DNA from: Isochrysis galbana
Taxonomy: Eukaryota; Haptophyta; Isochrysidales; Isochrysidaceae
Direction of reading: 5' to 3'
NCBI GenBank assembly: GCA_018136815.1
Contig: CM030931.1
Location: forward strand, 9,048,389 to 9,112,388
Length of the DNA: 64,000 nucleotides
Shown here: piece by piece, positions 45,086-55,428 of the stretch
Position numbering within the stretch: position 1 is the stretch's first letter
Layout of the letters: the number at the start of each line of letters is the position of its first letter
The notes under the pieces: model-generated
Database searches by the model: none
What the model was told of the DNA's origin: nothing
What the model saw: the letters and a program-made list of their open reading frames with translations, nothing else
Program-made: the position numbers and the translations under genes

Positions 45086-45718
45086 TCAATCTTTACTACT
45101 TGGATTCGTGTCAGAGATTAATGGGTGCAAGAGTTCAAACTGGTATGGTAAACGTAGATCTGCATAAGATCCTTTATTATATTCCTTTATACGCAGTATA
45201 ACTGAGTCATGCAGAACACAAGATATGGGTTTACGATTTTGAATCACGGTTCCGAATGCAGTCATGATTTCGTCAAATGTACTGTTTACCGTGATTTCAC
45301 TTGCAAAATGGTAGAAGAATATTGCAGTTAAGAAGTGACCATTGTGCTTTATAACGTTTTCCATGTTTTCAGCATCTACCTGACATATTGCGTCAATTAC
45401 CTGATCTTTTTTTTCATTTGGTTGTGTGGTGTGATTATATAAAGTGTTGAGTGCAAATACGATGTGCCAAAACTTGACGGTTCTCAAAGGCGTATTAAAC
45501 ACCTCATACTTATCTAATTTAGACATACTCATCATTTCTTTATGCAAGTTGTTCTTTTTATTGTAAAGCAATTCAGAATAACCTTCTTTTTCATTATACT
45601 TACGCCTTGCTTCTTTATAATGCTCATATATCTTTTGGAAGAGATCCTTATTTTTAATTACCTTTTTTTTCGCGGTTTCATGTGGTGCAAGGACTCTTTT
45701 TGCGAGTTCGTGATTCAT
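45086..45718 (-). CDS. Unknown AT-rich ORF 1 of the 45-48 kb cluster
   Basis: 210 aa from ATG 45718, no intron. Lys/Asn/Tyr/Ile-rich; helical N-terminus (KIYEHYKEARRKYNEKEGY) then hydrophobic segments such as HIVFALNTLYNH and LTAIFFYHFASEI. The base and codon usage is clearly AT-richer than in the GC-rich host genes around it. Not recognised. Its style (intronless, tightly packed, AT-rich) suggests a viral or other foreign origin. Confidence 0.6.
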   Translation of the reverse strand: MNHELAKRVLAPHETAKKKVIKNKDLFQKIYEHYKEARRKYNEKEGYSELLYNKKNNLHKEMMSMSKLDKYEVFNTPLRTVKFWHIVFALNTLYNHTTQPNEKKDQVIDAICQVDAENMENVIKHNGHFLTAIFFYHFASEITVNSTFDEIMTAFGTVIQNRKPISCVLHDSVILRIKEYNKGSYADLRLPYQFELLHPLISDTNPSSKD

Positions 45719-45880
45719 GTGTTTTTTGTGAACGAGTCGCTTCTCTGATATGGATCAAAAAAAGTTGCAGCTACTCAAGCGATCAAAGCCGAACGCAGGC
45801 ACTCGAACCACCATTGGGCGCGAGGGGTGTGTTTTTGTTCTTGTTGTTTCACTCCTAGTGCTGTGGAGTGTGCGCGCCAG

Positions 45881-46225
45881 ATGGTCCGCTCCGACAATCC
45901 TCCACCCAAGTGCTTCTGTGGTACACAGCGTATGTGTATCAAGGATTGTGAGGATGATCTGTTTCTCTTCCGAAAGATGCGCTCTACCCCACTGAGTGCC
46001 ATCCACAAATCCATCAAAGAGAAGCGTGGTCAAGAGAGCGATTGCATCATCTGCTACTCCAAGCCTAAGAATATGGTCCTCTTCCCGTGCAAACATGTGT
46101 TTGGGTGTGAGACGTGCATCAACCAGCTAGTGCTGAATGCGGTGGAGAAAGGGGGGATGCAGAATTTCAAATGTGCTGTTTGTCGTTGTGTAGTCTCGAA
46201 GGTGGACAAGGTTTTCTTTTCTTAA
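45881..46225 (+). CDS. Small RING-HC finger protein
   Basis: 114 aa from ATG 45881 (first in-frame ATG; the frame is open upstream to a GTG at 45827). A C3HC4 RING is visible at the C-terminal half: CIICYSKPKNMVLFPCKH, then C-x2-C (GCETC) and C-x2-C (CAVC). The N-terminal half has four more Cys (CFCGTQRMCIKDC). RING-HC domains of this form act as E3 ubiquitin ligases, and IAP-like ones are common in large DNA viruses. A separate ATG frame at 45750 overlaps but shifts register; a frameshift there cannot be excluded. Confidence 0.7.
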   Translation: MVRSDNPPPKCFCGTQRMCIKDCEDDLFLFRKMRSTPLSAIHKSIKEKRGQESDCIICYSKPKNMVLFPCKHVFGCETCINQLVLNAVEKGGMQNFKCAVCRCVVSKVDKVFFS

Positions 46226-46259
46226 CGTTGTGTATGAAACCAGTAGAACATAACATCAC

Positions 46260-46769
46260 ATGATGGCACTGATCCACTCGTTGCTGGATTCAATCCCCAT
46301 TTCTCAAGGGATCAAGTATGAAAACATGCAATTTGCCATTACGGCGTTGTTGGTGAAGCTCCAAAGCATGGACTCTCTCACGAGGCGTCATCTCTTCATG
46401 ATATTATATATACACAGACTGCTACCAAAGTACACCAGACCCATTCAAGTGATGTTCGATGCGTTACTTGCCGCGTTGATTCCCAAACTTCCTAACGAGG
46501 TCCAAGAAACTCTGCCATCACCGGCACACGTGTTATTCCCTGATCAAGTGAAGATGATTATTAGCAGCCTGAGAAGAGAATGGATGAATGCATGCAAGCC
46601 CTTGTCTGATTACACCACCAACCCGATGTTGGATCAGATCGCATTCATCGATGAAGAGGACGAGAAGATCCTCAACTATCTGAATATATGTGAATGGGGG
46701 GAGGAGGCATCCCCAAAGACCAAGAAGATCATGATGCACGTTGGTCCTTTGCAAGAGTGCCACGTGTAA
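46260..46769 (+). CDS. Unknown ORF 3 of the cluster
   Basis: 169 aa from ATG 46260, 35 nt after the RING gene on the same strand. Mostly alpha-helical by eye, with LLDSIPISQG, MILYIHRLLPKY and an acidic IDEEDEKILNYLN C-terminus. No known family recognised. Confidence 0.55.
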   Translation: MMALIHSLLDSIPISQGIKYENMQFAITALLVKLQSMDSLTRRHLFMILYIHRLLPKYTRPIQVMFDALLAALIPKLPNEVQETLPSPAHVLFPDQVKMIISSLRREWMNACKPLSDYTTNPMLDQIAFIDEEDEKILNYLNICEWGEEASPKTKKIMMHVGPLQECHV

Positions 46770-46813
46770 ACCCCGTCACGACACACACTACTAGGCGTCC
46801 CGCAACTCGAGTT

Positions 46814-47398
46814 TCAGTCCACACTGCGGTGGAGTTCAATTATACGAAGAGGGGTCATCGAAGAGGCGTGAGTGCACGTGCTGCCACCTTTTGGACACAT
46901 CGTGAGCGGATCAACGGCACCCACGTCGAAGATCACGTACCCACAGGTTGGTATCCTCCATGCCCTGTCCAAACACCTTCGTCGTAGCTCTTCCTTGGTT
47001 TCGAAATCACTCATCAGCTTCTTGTTTTTCAACTTCGAGAGTATGGAGAGATCCGTTAAGTTGGCGGGTCTGTGGGTATCCTCTTCTGCTTGTTTCGGCT
47101 TGTTTCTGTCTGCGGGTATGGTCCTCTTCTGGTTGTGACAGAACTGCGCGGCGATGGGGTCCGGAATGTTGTCGCAGCTGTCGTTTCCTTTGATGCAGAT
47201 TTCTTCTTGTGTGTATAATGGGGGAGGATTCTGCTTTGTTTTCCACATTTTGTTTAGCACATCCTTATTACGTTGGTCTGCTTCTGAAATGAATGTCTTT
47301 GCGTCATTCTTGACGGTCTGGTATTCTCTCCCCAATTCTTGGATGAGTTGTTGCTTCCTTTGGATTGCTTCCTGGATGAGTCTTTGTCTCTCGTCCAT
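46814..47398 (-). CDS. Unknown coiled-coil ORF 4 of the cluster
   Basis: 194 codons from ATG 47398. The N-terminus MDERQRLIQEAIQRKQQLIQ is a coiled coil; the middle has PPPLYTQEEICIKG and Cys residues that may be metal ligands (CIKGNDSCDN...CHNQ); the C-terminus has GYVIFDVGAVDPLTMCPKGG. It converges tail-to-tail with ORF 3. Not recognised. Confidence 0.5.
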   Translation of the reverse strand: MDERQRLIQEAIQRKQQLIQELGREYQTVKNDAKTFISEADQRNKDVLNKMWKTKQNPPPLYTQEEICIKGNDSCDNIPDPIAAQFCHNQKRTIPADRNKPKQAEEDTHRPANLTDLSILSKLKNKKLMSDFETKEELRRRCLDRAWRIPTCGYVIFDVGAVDPLTMCPKGGSTCTHASSMTPLRIIELHRSVD

Positions 47399-47440
47399 AG
47401 TCAATTCTTGATGTGTCGGTGCTTACTGTAGTGCTTACAA

Positions 47441-48107
47441 TTAATGAAAGACAACTTGTAGTTCCGACTTTCTTCTACACTGTCTACATATAGGCGTGAC
47501 GTCGGAGCGGAACACTAGTGGTGATTGAATGCTTTTCCATATCTTAGGGTCTGTGCGAAAACGTCTCACAGTAGAAAATGATGGATCTCCGGAGCGATCG
47601 CGGCCGTGGTGACTTCTTACTGGGTGTGCATTTTGTCTCAAGGTGGGCAATGGGGCTCTCAAATTTGGTATGGTTCGCACTCGCGGACGGATCAACTGCC
47701 TCCATGTGCGGTTGTCCACAACACACACTTGCACCATGGGACGTGCCAGTGCAGTACAAGGAGGGCAAATCATACAGTCCACCACACTCGCGTCTCGTGG
47801 ACTGATTGTGCCCGATGGGTACCACACCTTCTTGAAGTGCTCCCGTGGTACGTTGGGACCACAAACTGGAGCAATGTTTGCAATGGAGACCAACGAGACT
47901 CCCCGCCGTCCTCGGTGCCACAAAGCAGCCGAGTCCATTGAACCATGTTGTGCACTTTCCTCCTTTTCCCCTTGAAATCCAGCCAGAAAGCATCTGCATG
48001 CACGCTAGTTCATCTCGATCAGTGTCCATGTCAGACCAAAGTGCTGTGGGACTGGAGGAAAGTGCGCTTTTAGAGTGGTTTTGTGCCCGCGTAGCGTTTT
48101 CGTACAT
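47441..48107 (-). pseudogene. Degraded zinc-ribbon-like ORF
   Basis: Two overlapping minus frames carry CxxC pieces: HCKHC in one, DCMICPPC and ICRQCRRK in the other, with REHFKKVWYPSGTISPR between. Reading them in series would need frameshifts, so the gene looks broken. The CxxC spacing suggests repeated zinc ribbons. Confidence 0.35.
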
Positions 48108-48117
48108 AACGTTATGG

Positions 48118-48300
48118 CGATGATTGAACGCTTCTCATCTGTGGTGGATGGTGGGGATTGAACGCTTCTCGTCTGTGGTGGAGGGTGGGGATTGAACGCT
48201 TTTTCATATGTGATGGATGATTGAATGCTTCTCGTCTGTGGTGGAGGGTGGGGATTGAACGCTTTTTCATATGTGATGACGATGATTGAATGCTTCTCGC
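48118..48300 (+). repeat. Minisatellite with a 30-34 bp unit
   Basis: About six units, each starting GATTGAACGCTT or GATTGAATGCTT and alternating between a CTCGTCTGTGGTGGAGGGTG type and a TTTCATATGTGATG type. A related GATTGAATGCTTTTCC occurs at about 47,525, inside the broken ORF. Confidence 0.85.
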
Positions 48301-48685
48301 CTGCCGCATGCCGCATGGCGACGCGCCGCAGGGAGAGGGGTGGAGGAGAATGGAGAGAGGGAGAGGGGGGGATTTGCACCCCCCCCCGATGGAGTGCGGT
48401 AAGTAATGGGACCCGTTTGCGTAAGTAAACGGGCGGAGAGGGGCGGCTGGCGACAGGTGGGTGGGAGTGGGAGATGAGGGCAGGGAGAGGCTCAAGGCGC
48501 CTACGAGAACCTTTGTGGCAGGTATCTCGAGGCGCAGTCTTTTATTCCTCGAGGACCGCTCGCGGCGAGAGCTGTAAGGGCCGTTCCGCTTCATGGACGA
48601 GAGGACCCTCCCCCCCCCCCCCCCCCGGTGTTTTTCCCCGGTGAGTCGCCCGACGTAGGTCGGTCCGCCTCACTGGGTTTTCCCC
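48300..48685 (-). repeat. Repeat family A, copy 2
   Basis: Inverted copy of 9,640-9,985 including the hairpin and the GGCGGACCGACCTACGTCGG end. Confidence 0.8.
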
Positions 48686-48689
48686 CATT

Positions 48690-49787
48690 GTAACTTGTAG
48701 GGAGTTAGGGTGTCGTGATAGTACCGGGCTAGTGGAAGTAGTGGTACTAACGCTCAGTTGTTTTAGTTATTAAGACCGCCGGGCCCGAAAGGGGCATGAC
48801 GGCGTCCGAAAAGGTGAAAAGTGGCGGCCATCATCATCCACTCTCACCCCCCCCTCTCTCACGCCCCTGCCCCTGGTCGAAGCAGTGTGCGCGACCTCTC
48901 CTCCCACGGGATTCCGCGAGAAGGAAACTGGGGGAGGGGGAAGGCATGTGGTAGCTTAGAATGGTAGTTAGGAGTAGCATAAGCACTTTGCCTCACTCCG
49001 TGCAAGCAGCGGCTCACCATCACCATCACCGTGAATCCCCGGCCGAGTGCAATGAAAGGTGCGCGGAGGAAGGGGCGAAAATCAGGTGGGGAGCTGCGGG
49101 GCTCGTTTGGGTTGACTTTGTATGTAGCACATCGCACGTCCAATCCCAACCAATCCCAATGGTGCTCTCACGGTTATGCAGTCGCGTTGCGTGCGGTCTT
49201 GGAGAGTTCACGGTTATGCAATCGCGTTGCGTGCGGTCTTGGAGATCTCATGACAACCACTGAATGATAGTAGTACAAAAGTATGGGCGCCGCATGAATG
49301 GCAAACTCGTTGTTGCAAAGTACGCAAGGCGCACATCGAAATAGGAACGGTTCTTTCCAATGCTTTAGATCAGGGGTCGGTCAGGGTATTCTTGCGATCG
49401 CCCCGCAAGCTAGCCCGACACGAATGTGCCACCCCCACAATCTGCCTGTTCCCTTGCATGCACCACCTGTTGTCGTGGTACGCTGACGGACGCAAACGCG
49501 GTAGATCAATCCTTCGCAAATGAGTGGGAATAGCAGTGGCACGATTTCATCAATTCCTGGTAGTCATGCAGAATCTCCTTGTAAGCCCGACCGTTCCCCG
49601 GAAACCATCCTTTCGTATCCATCGTCAAGGATGGGTAGCATGCTCTCACTCAGACTCTAGGCCACCTTGTTGATCAACGCATCGAGCAAACACCAAATCG
49701 ATCACGTCGCGTTCTATGCGTCCTCGGCAGCAATGGGCAGCATTACCTACCAAGATCGAGAACAACTGGCCTCCAAGGCTATGGCTT
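48690..49787. other. Intergenic interval
   Basis: Contains a tandem duplication of about 43 bp (CACGGTTATGCA...GTGCGGTCTTGGAGA, 49,165-49,255). No supported gene. Confidence 0.5.
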
Positions 49788-51497
49788 TCATTGGTACTTT
49801 TTGTAGAGGACCCGTAGCTGGTCCACGGCGATGAACATGGCGACAGTGTGCCCGCCACATCGGCCGTAATATGGCAAGAAGCCCGACCACAGCGAGAGTG
49901 CGCCACCGCTCTTCGCGACGGCGCCAATGGTTTGTATGGTTCCCGTGTATGGGAGCTTGCCCGTCGTCGGGTCAGGCGTCTGCAAGGAGGGAGGGGCCAC
50001 ATCGAAAGTATCGCAAATTGCACTGGGAATCCCTCTCGAGCCCACAAGCAGTGCATGACAAAGCCGCGCGCACTTGAAAGGCCATTCGGTTCTTGGCAGT
50101 CTCAAAAGGCATGGTGATGATCGAGTAGATCAAGCCGGCGCTCATGGACGCAGAGAACTGATTTGCAAGACCGGTGAGACCTGACGGACGACAGGGCCCA
50201 AAACTCAGACCGGGCGTGCCCAACTATGCGCACGTGTCGGTAGAGCTGGTGGAAATGGCTAAGGTGATGCGAACCAAGCGATCCGTAGAGCAGCTTGAAC
50301 TGGTCGTATGTCGCCACCTGCGTCCCACCCACAAGCATTGCTCGCATGACGAAGGGCTGAGATCCGCGATAAAAGGCACTCATGCCCTCCTCCCTCATGA
50401 TGCGGCTGCCCGCGTCAATTACCGACTTGTAGTTGCGCCTCTTGGCCTCCGGCTGCGAGGCGTCGTTCGACATCCGTACGAGGCACACCTATCGTGCGAG
50501 AGGGGTAGGTGAGCCTCGTCACACATCGGCGGCAGAGCTCAAGAGCAACAAGTGCCGCCGCAACTGCACACGTTGCAAGCGTGCAAGCCGATGCCAATGG
50601 CCCTTGACAGGTCGCGCCGGTGCGCACCTCGACCGGGCAGGAGATGAGCGCTGCGCAGCCACCGGCGGTGGCTGCGGTTAAGAAGCGCTGCGCAAAGTCG
50701 GTCTTGCGGTACTTGGCTAGCGCATCGCGGAACGTCTCGAACAGGCCATAGCGTGAGGTCGCATAGAAGACCTGCGGGTGTAGCCGGCCAGCGTCGCCAT
50801 GTGAGCATGGAGCAGTGAGGCGGGCGTTGTGTGATTGGGTATGATGCCGCACCAACTCCAAGTATCAACCCACCCATCCAATCATTTCACGTTGAACCTC
50901 CTTCCAACTCGTCCCCAGCCTCACGTGGAACCTCCTTTCCTATGCCCTTGTTGGAGGCAGCCCAAGCGCGGCACTGTTTGGAACGAGCCAACACCCTAAC
51001 CCATGGCTGTACCTCATGCCCAGCCCCGCCTACCCATTGCCTGACTTGTTTTGCAAACAGTCTGCGATTTGACCGCGTACCCTGGGCAGGCACTCTGCGC
51101 CAACACCTGCCGCCCTCCTCAGGGCCCTCAGCTGCCAAGGGCTGGCAAAACAGTGATCCGAAGCCCTCTCTCCCTCCTTTGCCAAGCTCAGCCGTGCACC
51201 CTACTCCGTGCATGACTTCCCCCCGCACACCGCGTCCAGCTCCCCTGGCGCCCTTACCTGCCGCAGGCACCCCGCGCCAAGCCCCGCATAGAGCGAGCCG
51301 AAGCCTTCCTTTGCGATGAGATCGGATGAGAAGGAGAAGAAGGACTTTGGGGCGGCTGCGGCCTCGCTCATCTGCGAGAGATTCATGCGGACGGCGAGCG
51401 TGTTGAAAGGGTGCACCACGATCCAACCGAGCACGCCGCCCAGCCCCGACGTCGTGAAGATGACTGACTTGCTCAGCGGCTTCTCGCTCGACGCCAT
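49788..51497 (-). CDS. SLC25A11: Mitochondrial 2-oxoglutarate/malate-type carrier
   Basis: Five exons: complement(49788..49979, 50074..50180, 50275..50488, 50628..50771, 51258..51497), 298 aa, the normal length of a mitochondrial carrier. Three repeats each carry the signature: HPFNTLAVRM (degenerate), CPVEVCLVRM, and MPFETAKNRM. GLGAGCLRQVFYATSRYGLF and NYKSVIDAGSRIMREEG match the oxoglutarate/malate carrier subgroup (AGLSAGLLRQ...TTRLG). The C-terminus has GFLPYYGRCGGHTVAMF. The protein exchanges dicarboxylates across the inner mitochondrial membrane; the exact substrate is inferred from this resemblance. No presequence is expected. A GA/CT tract lies just upstream. Confidence 0.93.
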
Positions 51498-51499
51498 CG

Positions 51500-51545
51500 C
51501 AACCTCTCTCCTCTCTCCTCTCTCTCCTCTCTCTCCGCGTGTATA
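51500..51545. repeat. CT/GA tract upstream of the carrier gene
   Basis: CTCTCTCCTCTCTCC-rich on the + strand, purine in the sense of the gene, directly upstream of the ATG. Confidence 0.75.
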
Positions 51546-52087
51546 TCCATGTGCACAGGAGTTTTTGTAAATGTGAAAGAGAGAGAGACCTCCCGCTCCC
51601 CCCCTCACCTCTCCCCGCTCCCTTCTCCGTCTTCACCTCTTCCGTGACGATTTTATTTTTGTCTCGGGAAGAATCGTGTTCACGTGCTCTCATCACGTGG
51701 ACGAGTGGCGAGTAGACGATAGAAAGGGCAGAAAGAGCTCAAACAGGCTGGATTACTTTTACTACAATAGAAAGGGAAGGGGCAACCGACAGCACATCGC
51801 AGCCAGTACGCGCCAGCTACGCGAGGGATAATTGAGGGAGAGTCTTCGGTTGGTGACATCCTTCATCCTTCTCTCGAAGAGACTTCGTGATTCGTGATTC
51901 GTGTTCGTGATTTGTGGTTTGTGGGTTGGGGCCAAGTTGGGGTTAGGGTTTGTGGTTTGTAGGGCGGTCAAACAGGGCTTTTAACTTCTAAGGGTGAAAA
52001 TTCACTAAGTCAAGATTGAGGTTTTTATCGCGAGATCTTAGGATATGCTACTGGAAATGGGTATATTAGGCAGAATCTAACTAAGTT

Positions 52088-52425
52088 TATACTTAGTTCA
52101 GCATGGGGGGGCGCCTCGCGTCCCCCCTCTCAGGCACCAATTCCCCTCCGGGGGGCCTGTCGGTCAACCCCAAGCTCTGCCTTCTGCCTTCTGGCATGAG
52201 CAGGGCATTCATCACAACAACCCAGACCCCCAGTGGGCGCGGGTCGCGAGTCGCACTCCCAGGCCCGCATGGGCCTGCTCTCGTACTGACTCCCCCCCCC
52301 ACCCCTGGTCGCCAGGCAGACAGGGGCCTCTGGGTGGCACCCAAGGCCAGCGAGGCGAGCGAGGGAGAGGAAGGGGGGGCCAGGGGCTGAGCCCCAGCCT
52401 CCACTGCCCCCTGAGCTGCCCTTGT
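52088..52425 (+). repeat. Repeat family B, copy 3
   Basis: Same orientation as 44,232 but shorter and diverged; landmarks CCCAGTGGGCGCGGG, GGTCGCCAGGCAGACAG and GGCCAGGGGCTGAGCCCCAGC are retained. Confidence 0.75.
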
Positions 52426-52429
52426 CCCT

Positions 52430-52520
52430 TGTGTCGAACATGCGATGACTACAGGCTCGTAGGCAGAGGGCCGTTCGATCGAGCCGGCAGCTGACGCGGC
52501 CGTAAAAGAGTCGTTGTTGG
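52430..52520 (-). repeat. Repeat family H, coding-like fragment copy 2
   Basis: Encodes SFTAASAAGSIERPSA on the minus strand like 31,815-31,905. Confidence 0.65.
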
Positions 52521-52774
52521 TTGCGGCTCGTAGCAAAAGCACTTGGCCTCGCTGAAAGACTCGCATAACAAGAAGCGTCGGCCCGAGGGAACTTACCATC
52601 TAAGAACGCGATCGATCACTATAGGTCATCTAAGAGGAACGCCGCGCACACAAAGCCAAGGGGCCATGGAACAACTCTAAAAACAAACAGGTCACTCAGT
52701 GGCACAGGAGGGAGCGGAGAACACGCCGCTGAGGACAAGTGCACACAGCTCCGCTCGGACCCCCCACATATCCC

Positions 52775-52907
52775 GAGCCCCTAAGTAGAGCACGAGGGGA
52801 GTTGCCGCAAGGCGGGGAATGAGGGTGAGGAAGGGAAGGGGGCGTGGCTACGAATATGCGAGTCAGTGCCACGGGGGAGGCGAGAATATTAAAAGGTTTT
52901 TTTTTAT
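52775..52907 (+). repeat. Repeat family E, copy 2
   Basis: Matches 9,190-9,333 and ends GGCGAGAATATTAAAAGG plus a T run; repeat D begins immediately after. Confidence 0.75.
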
Positions 52908-52996
52908 CACTCGGACACCTGGCTCGTCAGGCATGGCGGGATTCCGGGACTGAAACGTTGTGTCCAATTAGCTAGTGGGGTTGGCTAGGATATTAC
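52908..52996 (+). repeat. Repeat family D, 5'-truncated copy 3
   Basis: Contains only the last 90 bp of family D (CACTCGGACACCTGGCTCG to GGTTGGCTAGGATATTA). Confidence 0.75.
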
Positions 52997-53439
52997 TAGT
53001 ACATTAATTACTATATAGTAGTAGTAGTAGTAGTATTACTACTACTATTATGTAACTGACTTGGTTGCCGCGCCAAACGAACTCACAATGAAGACATGTG
53101 TGCACAATAAATGAGGCAGATTCATAGAAGAAGCAGACGGGGGATATGATGAGGAGGTTGTCGCGCGTGAGAGGGGAGAATCACATGGTGTTGTAGCACA
53201 CACAAGGTTAGTAGCAATGTGCACGGGTTGCAAGTTCATGTGAAAGGTGAAAAGTACTCTGGCTATCGCTGCGAGCCCTCAAACTATGAGAAATGGGTGC
53301 AGCCAAGTCTGAGCATCGAGGATTAGGCCCCGGCAGTAGGTGCACATCCGAAGAAAGGAGGCACTGCCGCGCGCGTGGAGGGGGGGGGGGGGGGGGGCGA
53401 CACATCCGGCGAGCTGAGCTCAAGCACGCCTACATTGAG

Positions 53440-55287
53440 CTATGGGGAGAGCACACCGCGCTTTCGTTGTTGCTCGAGGAGCTCGTCGCGCTGCCGATCG
53501 ACGCGCAAATCAGCAAGGCTCGGACGATGTGTGCTGGTGACTGAGCTGCGGCGCGTTCCCTTGCGTCTGCCGAGAACGATGCCACGATTACGCTTCTCCT
53601 CGCGCTCCTTTTGCAAACGCCCCTCCGCCAACAAACCGTCCATGAGCTTCAACAAGGCCTCGTTGGTGGCCAGTAGCTCCGTGAACTGCTCGATGTTGAT
53701 GCCTGCCGTATGCCCGCTAGTGGTGAAACGCTTCGATAGCTGCTCCGCCTCGGCCAGGTTGAAGCCGACCTTGACGGCCGCGGCAAGCAGCTCGTTGAGA
53801 TCGATGTCGCCCGAATGGTCGACGTCAATCATCCCAAATATTTCGACAATTTCCGCACGGCGCAGCACCGCCTTCTGGCGCCTCCGGGAACGCTGCCGCT
53901 CCTCCTCATGGTCGTTCGCTATATGCATCATTTCATTCAGCTGTTGGCGGGTAGCTTGGGTGAAGTGAAGCGCGAGCACCTGCTCAAAGTCGAGGAAGAT
54001 CTGACTATTCTCGACGGAGGTTGGCTTAATCTCCGCCAAGGAGAGTGTTCGATCAAGAGCCTGCCGGTGCAGCTCGTACAGATTGATCACCTCGCTGCGG
54101 AGCTTTGCCGCCTTCGCTAGTGCCTTATTCGCCTCGACTCGCCCTTCGGCAACCTTGCTGCGGCCGCTTGCTCGGCGTGGGGCGAGCGCACCCTCGCCGG
54201 GCTTGTCCTTGTTGGCGTCAGCGTCATTTTCCATTCTCCTCGAAGCCTTTTTGTCCCCCTCGTACTGACTGGCGGCGCCCTTCTGTGTAGAGCCGAATTG
54301 ACTGTCTCGCTGCTGGAGATCACCAGGAGAAGGACGCGTCTCCTGCCATCGCGGCTGCAGGCTAAACTCGGGCGATGACGCTGAGCCGCGAAGAGTGGCT
54401 GCAAACGAGGCTTCTTGCCCGTCGAGCGCCCTAAGGAGCTTCTTAGCCGAGTTGTTGTGCTTGTACGCCATTGCTAACGGCGGGCCAGACCCACCAGCTG
54501 AAAGTCGAGGGAGCGGTGTAAGATCGCCAGCAATAGAGAGTCGCGATCGCATGCCATTGTGCGCGACGTCTCGCAGCCGCCTTTCATCCATCCTTGCCCG
54601 CGTCGCTGACGTCGCCTCTGATTGGGAACGGTTCAATGGAGCGAGCCGTGTCTGCGCAGCGCTGGATGCTCGCGGGCTCAAAATAACGCGTGGCGATTTG
54701 ATGCCGCGTTGCACGGGTGCTGAAAAGCGAGGGCGGCTCGGCCGCTCTCCAGGGGACGCGGGTGATGAAACAGTAGGCAGCACTGGCAAGGGAGATGCGT
54801 CGCAAGCAAGCTGCATCGGACTGCCAGCAACACTTGACGCAGAGGGCTGTTGCGAGGGCAGCTTGCGAGAGCCGAGAAAGCATCTTTCTGGTTGAGAGAG
54901 CCGGTGACGAGCCAGCTGACCTCGTGCATCTATGGCCCGCTGGCTCTCAGCCTCGTCGCCAGAGTGGTGCCCAGCAGAGGGACCACAGTGCGCACTGTCC
55001 GCTCCATTGCGCTCGTCCTTAGCCTTGATGACCACGGGTGCCTCGCTGGCGGCCTCGCGAGCGGCGGTACTCCCGGCCGGTGTGACCATACTCGGCCGCG
55101 GCTTTGCGATCGAGGCGCGACGGAGCGCGGCTGCCTTGGCCAGCCTTGCAGCCTCTCGCATCTGCTCCCACTCGACCGCGTGGCTCTCCTCCTCGGCCGA
55201 GGGGGCATCAGCGAGGCGCATCCTCGCCTTGTGTATCTCGGCTGTGAGCGTAGGCACGTGCGTCGGCCCGCTCGTCTGCACCGCCAT
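53440..55287 (-). CDS. EF-hand protein of unknown family
   Basis: 615 aa from ATG 55287 (MAVQTSG); further upstream is a CT repeat and 5' sequence, excluded. One canonical EF-hand loop, DVDHSGDIDLNE, lies near residue 485 in IVEIFGMIDVDHSGDIDL, followed by a second degenerate hand (RFTTSGHTAGINIEQFTELL). The N-terminal 300 residues are Ala/Ser/Pro/Arg-rich and disordered-looking with several SPR motifs; the C-terminus is basic (RRKGTRRSS). Likely a calcium-sensing adaptor. Together with the EF-hand protein at 61.7-63.7 kb and the IQ-motif protein at 11-15.5 kb it could serve a calcium-controlled flagellum, but that is only inference. Confidence 0.78.
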   Translation of the reverse strand: MAVQTSGPTHVPTLTAEIHKARMRLADAPSAEEESHAVEWEQMREAARLAKAAALRRASIAKPRPSMVTPAGSTAAREAASEAPVVIKAKDERNGADSAHCGPSAGHHSGDEAESQRAIDARGQLARHRLSQPERCFLGSRKLPSQQPSASSVAGSPMQLACDASPLPVLPTVSSPASPGERPSRPRFSAPVQRGIKSPRVILSPRASSAAQTRLAPLNRSQSEATSATRARMDERRLRDVAHNGMRSRLSIAGDLTPLPRLSAGGSGPPLAMAYKHNNSAKKLLRALDGQEASFAATLRGSASSPEFSLQPRWQETRPSPGDLQQRDSQFGSTQKGAASQYEGDKKASRRMENDADANKDKPGEGALAPRRASGRSKVAEGRVEANKALAKAAKLRSEVINLYELHRQALDRTLSLAEIKPTSVENSQIFLDFEQVLALHFTQATRQQLNEMMHIANDHEEERQRSRRRQKAVLRRAEIVEIFGMIDVDHSGDIDLNELLAAAVKVGFNLAEAEQLSKRFTTSGHTAGINIEQFTELLATNEALLKLMDGLLAEGRLQKEREEKRNRGIVLGRRKGTRRSSVTSTHRPSLADLRVDRQRDELLEQQRKRGVLSP

Positions 55288-55375
55288 CGCGGCGTGCCGA
55301 CGGCGGTGAGAGAAGGGGTAGGGTGACAAGGGACGGAGGGTGGAGTGACGGTGGCAGGGGTGCGCAGCCCGTAAA

Positions 55376-55428
<53 letters not shown>

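Larger units (their letters stand above)
45719..48110. other. Compact intronless ORF cluster (candidate endogenous viral island)
   Basis: Together with ORF 1, holds four or more ORFs on both strands with gaps of about 30-200 nt, in contrast to the kilobase gaps elsewhere. It starts beside a broken LRR unit and ends at a minisatellite. Individual ORFs are listed separately. No capsid, polymerase or integrase was identified. Confidence 0.45.
51550..53439. other. Intergenic, repeat-rich
   Basis: Holds repeat families B, H, E and D in succession (52,088-52,996), then a (TAG)n/(ACT)n block (53,018-53,050) and a G run (53,380-53,398). No supported gene. Confidence 0.6.

Noticed and set aside
48118..48300. 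CRISPR-like array
   Set aside because: Units are adjacent and diverged with no unique spacers; the organism is eukaryotic. It is a minisatellite.
49646..50056. Minus frame overlapping the carrier's last exon
   Set aside because: Out of frame with the conserved carrier sequence and crosses its intron.
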